Notes: generated by a model not told the origin, from the letters alone. 20,176 nucleotides of DNA from an uncultured Prevotella sp. (GCA_937916405.1 CALFUF010000092.1:1-20176), one strand, 5' to 3'. Positions 1 through 7,908 are shown, counted from the first letter of the stretch. Numbers and translations: made by a program.

Positions 1-1090
1 GATTACAGATGATTCTTCGCGCCCAATATGCTTCTATTACATCAAGTACACGATATATTTCGTTTTCCGATAGTCCAACTGTTGATGCATAGTCGAAGAA
101 AGCCATAAAGAATGGATAAGCAATAGTAGAATCCAGCGTTCGTAGCTGATTCAACTTCCTATTCAGTTTATCTGTACCAATCGTTGCACTATCCACTTGG
201 CTATAAATCTTGGCATAGTGATGCATATCTTCCAATAGCGTTGCCCTGTCAACACTTATATCTTCGGCATACTCTTTAAAGATAAAGTATATCTTATCGA
301 TACGGCCAATCTTTCCTTGCTTCATGGTCAGGTAGTCGCGTACAAAAGAAGACGGGTCATACTTTGTGAACTCTTCAATAGGATTCCAATGTCGAGTATA
401 TAGATCTTCCTGCTCTGCTGGTGCAAGTGACATCAACAGATAGTTGCGTATCTTGTCTGCTTCACTCAGATCAAGACCTGTAGAGTTAAGGCTCTCAAAT
501 ATCAGTTGTGGGTCATCATCTTCGTCAAGACGAATATTGATGACTTCCAGTTTTTTGATGGTCTCAAATAGCTCATCAATGGTCAATCCACAGTGAATAA
601 TCCTATCATAGAAGAAATCATAGTTACGAGTGACATTCGATTCTTTGATGTATTGGCCTTTGGGCTTATACAACAATGCGTCAAAAGCCTGCATGTCTTT
701 CTTGATAGGCTTAAGCTTCACCTTTCGTTCATCTTCTTGGTATTCATCCACCAGATAACGCTTGAAGATTTTCTCTACAAGTTTAGCGTCTGTCGCTTCT
801 ATCAGTCCCTCCTTCTTCGCATTTACCATTGCAATGAGCAACAACGAAACAGTAGTAATTCGCTGTTGTCCATCAATGATGAACCTGTCTTCTGTTCCTG
901 ACTGGATGCTGGATACAATACTACCAAAGAAGTGACTCCTGCGCTCACTATTATGCAGTTTCATTAAGTCTTGAAACAACTGTTCACAGTTCTCTTCTTT
1001 CCAATCGTAGTTACGCTGGTAAAGAGGAATGATAAATCGCTTGTCTGATCCATCAAAGAACTTTATTAATGGTTGTGCATCACCTTTCAT
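1..1090 (-). CDS. DUF262 family protein (GmrS/SspE-like), 3' end outside window
   Basis: The reading frame is open from an ATG at 1090 to the left edge, 363 codons, so the C-terminus is missing. The start is secure because an in-frame TAG lies two codons upstream. The N-terminal DUF262 signature is clear: PLYQRNYDW at residues 22-30 and IIDGQQR at about 71-77, the DGQQR motif that in this family binds and hydrolyses nucleotides. DUF262 proteins include GmrS of the GmrSD type IV enzymes and SspE of phosphorothioation-based defence; many carry a C-terminal DUF1524 HNH nuclease, which here would lie beyond the window. It is the last visible gene of a four-gene co-directional block with a PLD nuclease and two methyltransferases, 61 bases behind the second one, so a defence role is inferred. 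Whether it cuts modified phage DNA, or is an unrelated DUF262 protein, cannot be told without the C-terminus. Confidence 0.85.
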   Translation of the reverse strand, partial: MKGDAQPLIKFFDGSDKRFIIPLYQRNYDWKEENCEQLFQDLMKLHNSERRSHFFGSIVSSIQSGTEDRFIIDGQQRITTVSLLLIAMVNAKKEGLIEATDAKLVEKIFKRYLVDEYQEDERKVKLKPIKKDMQAFDALLYKPKGQYIKESNVTRNYDFFYDRIIHCGLTIDELFETIKKLEVINIRLDEDDDPQLIFESLNSTGLDLSEADKIRNYLLMSLAPAEQEDLYTRHWNPIEEFTKYDPSSFVRDYLTMKQGKIGRIDKIYFIFKEYAEDISVDRATLLEDMHHYAKIYSQVDSATIGTDKLNRKLNQLRTLDSTIAYPFFMAFFDYASTVGLSENEIYRVLDVIEAYWARRIICN

Positions 1091-1151
1091 ATGCTACGTT
1101 ATTTATCTTTTGGACTATAATATACATATATATATACTTGTATGAACTTAA

Positions 1152-2843
1152 TTATTCGAGATTTATCATTTTTTTCATCGTAGTATCCGTAAATGTACGC
1201 CAAATCTCGAGTTTTACCTTCTTGTAGTCATCGAACAACTGACCGACAAATTCAATTTCGAACACTAGTCGTAGGTCATTCTTGTCCTCATTTTCTTGCC
1301 CTTCCTTGCGATAGCCTAGTCGAGCAATCTTAATATAGTAAAGATCGCAAATACCTTTGCCAGGGAGGTACGGCATAAAGTAGTAGAGTTGGTTTAGTGC
1401 TACCGTTGACGGGAACTTCTTGCCAGTATAGTAAATCTTGGCCGAACCATCGAGATACTGCTCCCAATTGTCCTTCTTGACGTTGCAAATGAGGAGGTTC
1501 TTCGCAAGGTCAACAGGAAGGCTGCGATGAATGCTCTTCGTAGCGTATTCAATCTCAATGTCTTCACGAACCTTGCTGTTCTCAACTAAAGGTTCTTCTC
1601 CGTATTGTTCAAAAAGGTCAAAAAGGTCTAACTGATGATACAGAATTGGTTGTTTTGAGGCATTTTGCTTTACTTCAAGTTTACGTTCCTCAACTTTTGT
1701 CTTGTCAAAATTGTAAAGAGCAAATTGTCCACCGCCATTCCAATTGATAGCAGAAGACACTCCTCCACCTTCACCGTTGATTACGAGGTTCATGCGTCTG
1801 ACTACCAAATCTGTCATCTGATCACCAATCTCTATGCCGATATAGTTTCGGTTAAGTTTATGAGCTGTAGCCATAGTAGTTCCTGAACCAATGTAACAAT
1901 CAAGCACGTACTCACCTTCATTGCTGGCAATCTCAATGATTTGTTTTATCAGTTCTTCTGGTTTTGGAGTGTCAAACACATTCTCCATTTCAGGAAAGAG
2001 AGAGAGCAAATGCTTTTTGGCACTATCTGTTGTACCATAGTCGACGCCTGACCAAAGAGTTTCTGGTGTCAAACCTATTTTCGAATTAGCCAGGAATTTC
2101 TTGATGCGGGGTGTGTTATGTCCTTCTAAGCCAAACCAAATATTATGCTCTGCTATCTCTCGCAGCATCTTTTCCTGATTGTATGCCCAACAACGCCCTT
2201 TGGGAGGATTAAACTCAACACCTGCTGGAGAAATTATTGTATAAAACTGACTCGCAACAGCGTGACCTGCTTGAACACTGGCTGATACTGATTGCCAAGA
2301 TCCTCTTGGGTCATTATCTGGATTCTTGTATTTGCTGTCAACAAAATCTTTACTTACAGGAAGAAGATTACGTGACTTCTTAAACGCCTTGATATCTTTG
2401 GCATAAACAAGCACATACTCGTGATTACATGAGAATACTGCACGATTTTCACGTGTCTTTCTTTGTTGCCAAACAATAGTACTTGCAAAATTCTCACGCC
2501 CGAAAATTCTATCTGCCTCCACCTTAAGATAGGCCATTTCTTTATCATCGATGGAAATCCAAATGCTACCATCTTTCTTAAGCAGCATCTTAAGCCATGA
2601 CAAAACACTATGCATGTCTTTAAGCCAAGCTGACGTAGTCGAATTGTCATTGTAGTAATGATAGGAATCTCCGTTGTTGTAAGGAGGGTCAATGTAAATA
2701 CATTTTATTTTACCTCTGTACACTGGCACCAATTCTGGGAGAATTGCTTTATTGTCACCCTTTATCAGGATGTTCTTGCAATCCTCACCCCCAATAGACA
2801 TCTGCTTGTCAATGGTAAATTTTATATTGTCTTTTAGCTGCAT
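1152..2843 (-). CDS. beta-class DNA N6-adenine methyltransferase, type III Mod-like, with extra C-terminal region
   Basis: This 563-residue protein is a site-specific DNA methyltransferase. The catalytic motif IV DPPY is at residues 52-55 and the SAM-binding motif I (LDCYIGSGTT) is at about 314-323, the order that defines the beta class. HEYVLVYAK (141-149), TLWSGVDYGTTDSAK (262-276) and the NWNGGGQF segment near 368-374 resemble type III Mod subunits. DPPY indicates adenine N6 methylation by family knowledge. Roughly 180 residues after 380 are not part of the usual catalytic fold and may hold target recognition or a separate domain; I do not recognise them. No Res helicase gene accompanies it in the window, so a classical type III system is not supported. 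It starts 13 bases after the alpha-class methyltransferase, consistent with co-transcription. Its partner nuclease is inferred to be the PLD protein two genes upstream. Confidence 0.9.
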   Translation of the reverse strand: MQLKDNIKFTIDKQMSIGGEDCKNILIKGDNKAILPELVPVYRGKIKCIYIDPPYNNGDSYHYYNDNSTTSAWLKDMHSVLSWLKMLLKKDGSIWISIDDKEMAYLKVEADRIFGRENFASTIVWQQRKTRENRAVFSCNHEYVLVYAKDIKAFKKSRNLLPVSKDFVDSKYKNPDNDPRGSWQSVSASVQAGHAVASQFYTIISPAGVEFNPPKGRCWAYNQEKMLREIAEHNIWFGLEGHNTPRIKKFLANSKIGLTPETLWSGVDYGTTDSAKKHLLSLFPEMENVFDTPKPEELIKQIIEIASNEGEYVLDCYIGSGTTMATAHKLNRNYIGIEIGDQMTDLVVRRMNLVINGEGGGVSSAINWNGGGQFALYNFDKTKVEERKLEVKQNASKQPILYHQLDLFDLFEQYGEEPLVENSKVREDIEIEYATKSIHRSLPVDLAKNLLICNVKKDNWEQYLDGSAKIYYTGKKFPSTVALNQLYYFMPYLPGKGICDLYYIKIARLGYRKEGQENEDKNDLRLVFEIEFVGQLFDDYKKVKLEIWRTFTDTTMKKMINLE

Positions 2844-2856
2844 TGATTCTTACGGA

Positions 2857-4173
2857 TTAATCATTATTTGTGCATACTATCAACAATTCTGCCTCATCGG
2901 AAGCTTCAAGAAAATGCTCTGTCGAGGTAAGCTTGTTATGCTTAAAACTACCGGCAGAAACTATCTCGACATTATCAAAGTATTCCTCTGCGAGTACAAT
3001 AAGTTGCTGCATAGTCACTACACGAGGATGAGTTTTTTTTGTTTCATCGTATGGAGAGTATGAAAGTAACAGGTTCCTACCTGTAGAAGCTGTAAGTTCA
3101 AACATCTTGCGGAAAGCCTCTGGAGCTTTACTCTTTATGCAGAAAGGTGACTGATGTCGATCTTCGCGATAGATGCCATTGCTCACATGGGTTGAGCCAT
3201 GTATAGTCACTGTCGAAATCTTTGGAGTATCTCGAAGGGTCAATGTTTCCAACACATGATAATAGCGACTATAATGGTCACGAGTGTATGGAGGATCTGC
3301 ATACACGGTTTTCACGTTGTCAGGAAGAGCTTTCAAACACTGTTCATAGTCACCTTGCATTGTAATGTGTAGACAATTGCTCTTTTCTAGATTCTTGTAT
3401 TTTAACAACCACTCACGATAGAGAGCAATTACATCGATTGTCTTGTCTTTTACTGCCTTGTTGTAAACAGTTATCTTTATGTTTCCTTTGGAATCTCTTG
3501 CCTTTATTGGCTGTGCAAAATGCTTGCCTACAGTATCAACAACATCACTTGCTGTACTTAAAAGAGCTGCAAGGAACAAATCACGATTGTCTTCTGAAAC
3601 TAATCTGTGAATATTCTCCAGAATAATATCAATCTCAACAGCCTGCTTGTAGGAGAAATAGACTCCACCATAGTAGCGACTAATCAATGACCGTACATCA
3701 TTCAACCCTATTTTCTTGAGGTTTTTGCAAACAACCACTAATTGATCTGATAGACATGAAAGATTGTGTTCAATGTTGAATACCTCTAATGATCCATGTT
3801 CAAGGATGCAAGTTAGCACTTCGAGCTTCTTACTATCGATGGCATCTTGTTCTAATTCAATCAAGGGAGCAAAAGCCCCTCTCAACTTATTGGCGTATTC
3901 GTTGTCTAAAGACTTGAAGAAATCTTCGATAGTCCTATCCGTTACGTCAAATTTGTGGAGTAAAGCATTGCATATTACTTTTGAATATCCTTGAATATCA
4001 CAAGAGACAACAGGGTGCATACGCGACAACTTACGAGATACACAACCAGAACCTGCGAATAAATCACAAATTCCAGCACCTTGTGGCGTTACGTCAAGTA
4101 CTTTATCCTCGATGAAATCCAACAAGCGCAACTTACTACCAAGGTAGTTTAATGTCCTGAAATTGTAGCTCAT
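2857..4173 (-). CDS. alpha-class (D12) DNA adenine methyltransferase
   Basis: This 438-residue protein is a Dam-like D12-class methyltransferase. YLGSK (residues 10-14) matches motif X, DLFAGSG (37-43) is the SAM-binding motif I, and ADPPYT (292-297) is catalytic motif IV, the motif order of the alpha class. Between motifs I and IV lie about 250 residues, longer than in Dam, which suggests a sizeable target-recognition region. Its ATG overlaps the stop of the upstream PLD nuclease gene (TAATG, one shared base), so translation is probably coupled. The second methyltransferase follows after 13 bases. Two methyltransferases with one nuclease are typical of restriction systems recognising an asymmetric site, where each strand needs its own enzyme; applying that here is an inference. 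Confidence 0.92.
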   Translation of the reverse strand: MSYNFRTLNYLGSKLRLLDFIEDKVLDVTPQGAGICDLFAGSGCVSRKLSRMHPVVSCDIQGYSKVICNALLHKFDVTDRTIEDFFKSLDNEYANKLRGAFAPLIELEQDAIDSKKLEVLTCILEHGSLEVFNIEHNLSCLSDQLVVVCKNLKKIGLNDVRSLISRYYGGVYFSYKQAVEIDIILENIHRLVSEDNRDLFLAALLSTASDVVDTVGKHFAQPIKARDSKGNIKITVYNKAVKDKTIDVIALYREWLLKYKNLEKSNCLHITMQGDYEQCLKALPDNVKTVYADPPYTRDHYSRYYHVLETLTLRDTPKISTVTIHGSTHVSNGIYREDRHQSPFCIKSKAPEAFRKMFELTASTGRNLLLSYSPYDETKKTHPRVVTMQQLIVLAEEYFDNVEIVSAGSFKHNKLTSTEHFLEASDEAELLIVCTNND

Positions 4174-5378
4174 TAGATAACTAATTCTGGGTAAAGCGCA
4201 TGAATTGCCTCTACGTGTACTATTGCACGCTTCAGTTCTCGTGCCTTATTCTTTGTTTCACGATATAAATATTCTTTTACTTTCCCGTAAGCTGCATGTT
4301 TTGCAAGGAGAACATGATAAAGGAACTCGTCACTATCTAACTTGACAAAAATTACAATCGGACGAACAGCATCGCCAGGATACACACCTTTTGTTTCTTC
4401 ACAATGTATTTCAAACCGATAGTTACGACTCTTTACTGAAACTGCCTGCCTTTTTTCTACATCACCTAATGAACCATCTTGCCCAATGTTCATTATGCTT
4501 ATCCAATAGTCATTGTTGCCTCTTTCTGCGCCAAAAAAATCTTCGAAAATGGCAATTGGAAAATTCACCTGTTTCCATCTTGGACCTCCTCCAATTTCGG
4601 CAATCAACACTTCCTCTCCAATTTCCATTGGTGCCTCAATAACTTCTGTAGATTTAGTCGCATCATCTAAAACTGCAATCTTCTTCGTCTTTATCTTTCG
4701 TTTTAATCGTTTAGGCTCAAAACCCTCTGGATTCTTTTGTACACCAGAACTCTTGAACATTGATGACCTCTTGCTTCCCGACGAAACACTTACACGTTTT
4801 TCGGCAGATGCCATTGCACGCTCACTGTCACTAGGAATTATTCTCTCCTCATACAATTGATCTATCAGTTCCTGAGTGATTGGGTAAAGATTCTCTTCCG
4901 TAGAATCAAGTATACCTTTCCAATAGGCATAAAAAGCACTATGAACAGATGTGCCTTGCATATCCTGAACCAATAACGAACATTCAACATTGCGCACCAA
5001 ACCTCCTTCCGTAAGATTGTTTGATCCTACAATGAGTGTATAGTAGTCGCTGTTCTCAAAAAGATACACTTTAGGATGGAAAATATTAGTATTCAGAGTA
5101 TAGTAGATGTACGAATCAACATCCCAGGAAAGCACTTCCTCCAAAGCTTCCTTAGATGTACATTTCTGATCAACACCAAGTATTATCTTTATTTTGACAT
5201 CATTTGTCTTTGCCCTTAAGATGTGAGGTGTTAATGCTGTAATACCTCCATAACTTGCAAATGCCACAAGGCATGTGAACTTATCATATTTACCAGAATT
5301 AAACAATTCTATAAGTTCTTTTGCTGCGGATGTATCCTCATCTAGGTTATAACCTTGTCCAATTATCTTACTTTTCAT
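4173..5378 (-). CDS. PLD-type restriction-endonuclease-like protein (NgoFVII/BfiI-like)
   Basis: This 401-residue protein has an N-terminal phospholipase-D-type nuclease domain (about residues 1-160). One HxK motif is visible: His101-Pro-Lys103 in IFHPKVYLF, followed by IVGSNNLTEGGL (116-127) and Glu132, the order seen in the single-motif PLD nucleases that act as dimers. BfiI and NgoFVII are restriction enzymes of this type that cut without metal ions. A basic, low-complexity linker (about 190-240, KRLKRKIKTKK) leads to a C-terminal domain starting near GGGPRWKQVNFP (263-274). I read this as the B3-like DNA-binding domain found in NgoFVII-type enzymes, with less certainty than the nuclease. 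The gene heads an operon with two DNA methyltransferases, which supports a restriction role. It begins 67 bases after the end of a decayed HsdR-like fragment. No consensus promoter is seen directly upstream. Confidence 0.82.
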   Translation of the reverse strand: MKSKIIGQGYNLDEDTSAAKELIELFNSGKYDKFTCLVAFASYGGITALTPHILRAKTNDVKIKIILGVDQKCTSKEALEEVLSWDVDSYIYYTLNTNIFHPKVYLFENSDYYTLIVGSNNLTEGGLVRNVECSLLVQDMQGTSVHSAFYAYWKGILDSTEENLYPITQELIDQLYEERIIPSDSERAMASAEKRVSVSSGSKRSSMFKSSGVQKNPEGFEPKRLKRKIKTKKIAVLDDATKSTEVIEAPMEIGEEVLIAEIGGGPRWKQVNFPIAIFEDFFGAERGNNDYWISIMNIGQDGSLGDVEKRQAVSVKSRNYRFEIHCEETKGVYPGDAVRPIVIFVKLDSDEFLYHVLLAKHAAYGKVKEYLYRETKNKARELKRAIVHVEAIHALYPELVI

Positions 5379-5445
5379 TAGTATCTTCTTTATTCGTTAT
5401 TCAGTCTTTAATTCTTCAGCCTGTCCTAACTGCATGCTATTCTCA

Positions 5446-5688
5446 TTCAACTACGATAAAGGCACTTTTGTTTAGCAGATTTCCAAATAACAATATCTGC
5501 ACGTGCAGCACCTTGACCACGTTGAGAGTTCGTTACTTTCAACTCCTGGTCCATTTGTTTTAAATCTAGCCATAGCTATCTACCAACCGACAGATGTACC
5601 TTTGACGTACTTCCTCTTCTGGCTTTACGACTAGCCACTTATCTTTAAGAGGAGCGTATATCTTGTTTTCTTTTATTTGTACTTCCAT
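5446..5688 (-). pseudogene. remnant of an HsdR-like N-terminal nuclease-domain gene
   Basis: Three successive frames on the minus strand together spell the start of an HSDR_N_2-type domain (type I restriction R-subunit N-terminal family). Frame one runs from ATG 5688 for 40 codons and includes KPEEEVRQRYICRL; it then meets TAG at 5568-5566. Reading with a one-base shift continues without loss as DLKQMDQELKVTNS and then GQGAARADIVIW, down to about 5465. A second shift gives SAFIVVE, ending at TGA (5445-5443). The order and spacing match the family, where AD and E-x-K residues form the nuclease site; here the sequence breaks off right after that Glu. In intact relatives known to me the domain precedes a large helicase or N6-methylase region, which is absent. 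The gene is therefore dead: at least one single-base loss near 5567, a small indel near 5465 and a large 3' truncation. Confidence 0.8.
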
Positions 5689-5768
5689 ATTGTTATTTAG
5701 GCATTCGCCCTGTTTATTTGATTCTACATTGTCATCATGTTTACTTTCTTTCGCTCAGTCCGACTTAG

Positions 5769-7238
5769 CTACACAATCTCAATAACGCAATTGTAAGGGA
5801 TATTAACTTCCCAGTGGCCGTCTTTTCTTCCGCCAATACGACGGAGATAATCCAACTTTTTGAGTTTGGCTATATCTCTTTCAATTGTTCGTTCATTAAC
5901 GGAACTCTTTTCCGACATCTTTTCCGACAAGGCTTTGGCGGATAAGGTTGAGTCAGCAGAGATGAATTCTAGAATAAATCGCTGTCTTTCAGTTAATTCA
6001 ATCACAGGAACGTCGCCTTCATCTTTTCCGACATTCTCGTTGGTATAACTTTGGGAGACTTTCACATCAACCTTGAATGCCGTGATAAGATTAACATTGA
6101 ACTCTGCGGGTAAGTTGCCATTTTCCTTCAGGTCAGTTTGGACTTGTCCTACACCTCGATTGAACATGTTGACATAGCCCAACGTCTTCATGGCACTGGC
6201 TACAAGTGGGTTGCGATAATCGTTCACACTTGGGAAATTCTCAGGGCGGGCGTTGCCATACAAGCCACCAGCATTCAGAATTTCCAGATGGTTGGCAAAC
6301 TCATAAAAGCGAAGCGGCGTGTTACTCTGCATATCGCGGTGCATACAGGCGTTGAGAAGAAGTTCTCGGATAGCCTGATAGGGGTAGTTGCTGACCATCT
6401 CCTCGCGTAGGATAGAAACGAATACGGGTTTCTTCTTGATAACAGACAACTCCAAAAGCGATTCCAAACGCGGCAATAGTTCACAATAGTTACCTTCCAA
6501 CTGCATCTCATTCTCAACCTCACTGGTCACATCCTCGCCCTTGAAACGAACATACTGCACATACAGACCTGGCATGAAGCAGCGCGGCTTGTAGCCAAAT
6601 AGTACGACAGCAGCGTATGTGGGACAGTTATGTTCAGTGTCATACATGCCCACAGCGGCTATCTGTTCCTCGATGGGACGAGTGTCAGACTCTACCAATT
6701 CTTTACCTAATAGCGGTATCAGATACTTGGTGCGCAGCAAGTCCGTGTTTATATCATTTAGTTTGGCGGTCAGACATGGCATGGTGTCGAAAGTAGCCAA
6801 GAATGACATCCTACGCTCGGCAAGGATGCGCTCCTCTGCTTCCGTAGCTATGTCACGACGAGGAGCGATACGTATAAAGGTACGACCGCGATAGCGCACA
6901 GGCGGCAGGTCGGACGGACTCACCTCAGCCACCAACAGGTCACCTTCGGAGAACTGGAAACGGTCAACGCTCATAACAGGTATAGGCAGGATGTTTCCGT
7001 TGCTGCGTATGACCGCTATCTTCTTCAGCAAGTCATCGGTGACCTTCAGACCCGACAACTCTCCATTGTCGTAAGCACCCAATATCAGGTAGCCATTCTT
7101 TCGTGAGTTTGGCAGGTCATTGGCAAAGGCACAGATGACCTCCTGGAACTTATCCATGTCACTTGTTGACGTGGTTCGCTCCACACGATAGGTTTCCGTG
7201 CTATGCAGCAGTTCTTGTATTTCGTCTTTTGTTATCAT
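5769..7238 (-). CDS. AlbA_2 / GHKL-ATPase winged-helix regulator-like protein
   Basis: This 489-residue protein has the three-part layout common in Bacteroidota 'ATP-binding' or 'transcriptional regulator' proteins. An AlbA_2 (Schlafen-type, formerly AAA_4) domain covers about residues 10-140, with VERTTS near 19-24 and the GYLILGAYDNGELSG segment at 49-63. A GHKL-type ATP-binding region follows: RELLLNACMHRD (291-302) carries the Glu...Asn N-box and NAGGLYG (322-328) the glycine box. The C-terminal 65 residues contain a winged helix (LTERQRFILEF through DYLRRIGG). The start codon lies five bases after the stop of a small XRE-type gene, so the two are co-transcribed. The family is often linked to accessory regions and defence loci. 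Whether it controls the downstream restriction operon is inference from position only; the pseudogene lies 80 bases beyond its stop without a visible terminator between. Confidence 0.85.
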   Translation of the reverse strand: MITKDEIQELLHSTETYRVERTTSTSDMDKFQEVICAFANDLPNSRKNGYLILGAYDNGELSGLKVTDDLLKKIAVIRSNGNILPIPVMSVDRFQFSEGDLLVAEVSPSDLPPVRYRGRTFIRIAPRRDIATEAEERILAERRMSFLATFDTMPCLTAKLNDINTDLLRTKYLIPLLGKELVESDTRPIEEQIAAVGMYDTEHNCPTYAAVVLFGYKPRCFMPGLYVQYVRFKGEDVTSEVENEMQLEGNYCELLPRLESLLELSVIKKKPVFVSILREEMVSNYPYQAIRELLLNACMHRDMQSNTPLRFYEFANHLEILNAGGLYGNARPENFPSVNDYRNPLVASAMKTLGYVNMFNRGVGQVQTDLKENGNLPAEFNVNLITAFKVDVKVSQSYTNENVGKDEGDVPVIELTERQRFILEFISADSTLSAKALSEKMSEKSSVNERTIERDIAKLKKLDYLRRIGGRKDGHWEVNIPYNCVIEIV

Positions 7239-7243
7239 TTGAC

Positions 7244-7459
7244 TTATTTCTCTTGATTGAATTCTTCCTGTCTTACCAACTCCTGCACAGGCACTTCAAG
7301 CGCATTAGCTATTGCAATGAGGGCTTCAAGGCTGGGCTGGGTGGTATTGGTGACCCACTTTGACACTGTAGCAGGATCCTTGCCGAGTTTGTCGGACAGC
7401 CACTTATTGTTTAGGTCGCGTTCTGCAAGAACGACTCTTATACGATTTAACTTTGCCAT
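7244..7459 (-). CDS. small XRE-family helix-turn-helix protein
   Basis: This 71-residue protein is essentially one Cro/CI-type helix-turn-helix domain: IRVVLAERDLNNKWLSDKLG, then DPATVSKWVTN as the recognition helix, then LEALIAIANALEVPVQELV. Such proteins usually repress their own operon. I chose the ATG at 7459 over an upstream in-frame start at 7648 because homology-like sequence begins with MAKLNRIR and a possible -7 box (TATCTTTG, 7490-7483) lies about 24 bases upstream, placing the longer start outside the transcript. The gene is five bases ahead of the AlbA_2/ATPase gene, forming a regulator pair. Its operator is not obvious. Confidence 0.85.
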   Translation of the reverse strand: MAKLNRIRVVLAERDLNNKWLSDKLGKDPATVSKWVTNTTQPSLEALIAIANALEVPVQELVRQEEFNQEK

Positions 7460-7482
7460 GATAGTTTTCTGTTGTTTGAAGG

Positions 7483-7490
7483 CAAAGATA
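7483..7490 (-). promoter_or_regulatory. candidate -7 box of the XRE-ATPase pair
   Basis: TATCTTTG fits the Bacteroidota TAnnTTTG element and lies 23 bases before the XRE start codon. The -33 element is poor: no TTTG is found at the 20-base spacing used elsewhere in this window (the nearest is 16 bases away), so the promoter may be weak or regulated. Confidence 0.4.
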
Positions 7491-7693
7491 CAAAATCTAA
7501 TCGAAACAAATGCAGATATGCTCAAAAAACTCCATAAATAAGCCAAAATTTGATTAAAAGACCAATCTTTTGATGAATACGTGACAATATTCATGCTTAT
7601 TATATATAATGTGTATTTGAAATATCTTTTGAAATGACCGATGACCATTTGATATTCTTAGTGACAATCCCCATTCATGATGGAAGCAATAAA

Positions 7694-7791
7694 AGTTCGG
7701 AGAGGAAACAGTCTTAGTTCGGAGAGAAGTTCGGAGACAACCGCAATAAGTTCGGGAACAGGTTCGGGAACTCACCCTCACAAGTTCTTGG
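7694..7791. repeat. phased array of six GTTC-core direct repeats
   Basis: Direct repeats with the core AGTTCGGAGA (three copies) or GTTCGGGAAC (two copies), plus a degenerate AGTTCTTGGA, are found with their TTC triplets at 7696, 7718, 7730, 7751, 7763 and 7785. The intervals are 22, 12, 21, 12 and 22 bases, a symmetric pattern close to one or two DNA turns. Not all intervals are multiples of three, so this is not a protein repeat. A binding array for a DNA-binding protein is the simplest reading; the protein is unknown. Confidence 0.55.
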
Positions 7792-7869
7792 ATAAGCCAA
7801 GCGGCAAAGACAAGCATGGGAACATCCATCCAATAGAGAAGAAGCGAAAAACATATAATTGCACGTTTA

Positions 7870-7908
7870 AAGTGCCATTTTTGCAAGAAAACTACAAAAA
7901 TCGCACTT
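7870..7908. repeat. 14-bp imperfect inverted repeat
   Basis: AAGTGCCATTTTTG (7870-7883) and CAAAAATCGCACTT (7895-7908) form a 14-bp stem with one C-C mismatch around an 11-base loop. There is no gene next to it and no clear T-tract after it, so it may be a terminator, a mobile-element end or a binding site. Confidence 0.5.

Noticed and set aside
1152..4173. Classical type III restriction-modification system
   Set aside because: Only a Mod-like gene is present; no Res helicase-nuclease is in the window, and a PLD nuclease with two methyltransferases fits better.
7460..7648. Longer start for the XRE gene, adding 63 residues
   Set aside because: The added part is not related to the helix-turn-helix family and a candidate -7 box lies between the two starts.
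7694..7791. CRISPR array
   Set aside because: The repeats are about ten bases long with gaps of only 2 to 12 bases, far below repeat and spacer sizes of any CRISPR type, and no cas gene is near.
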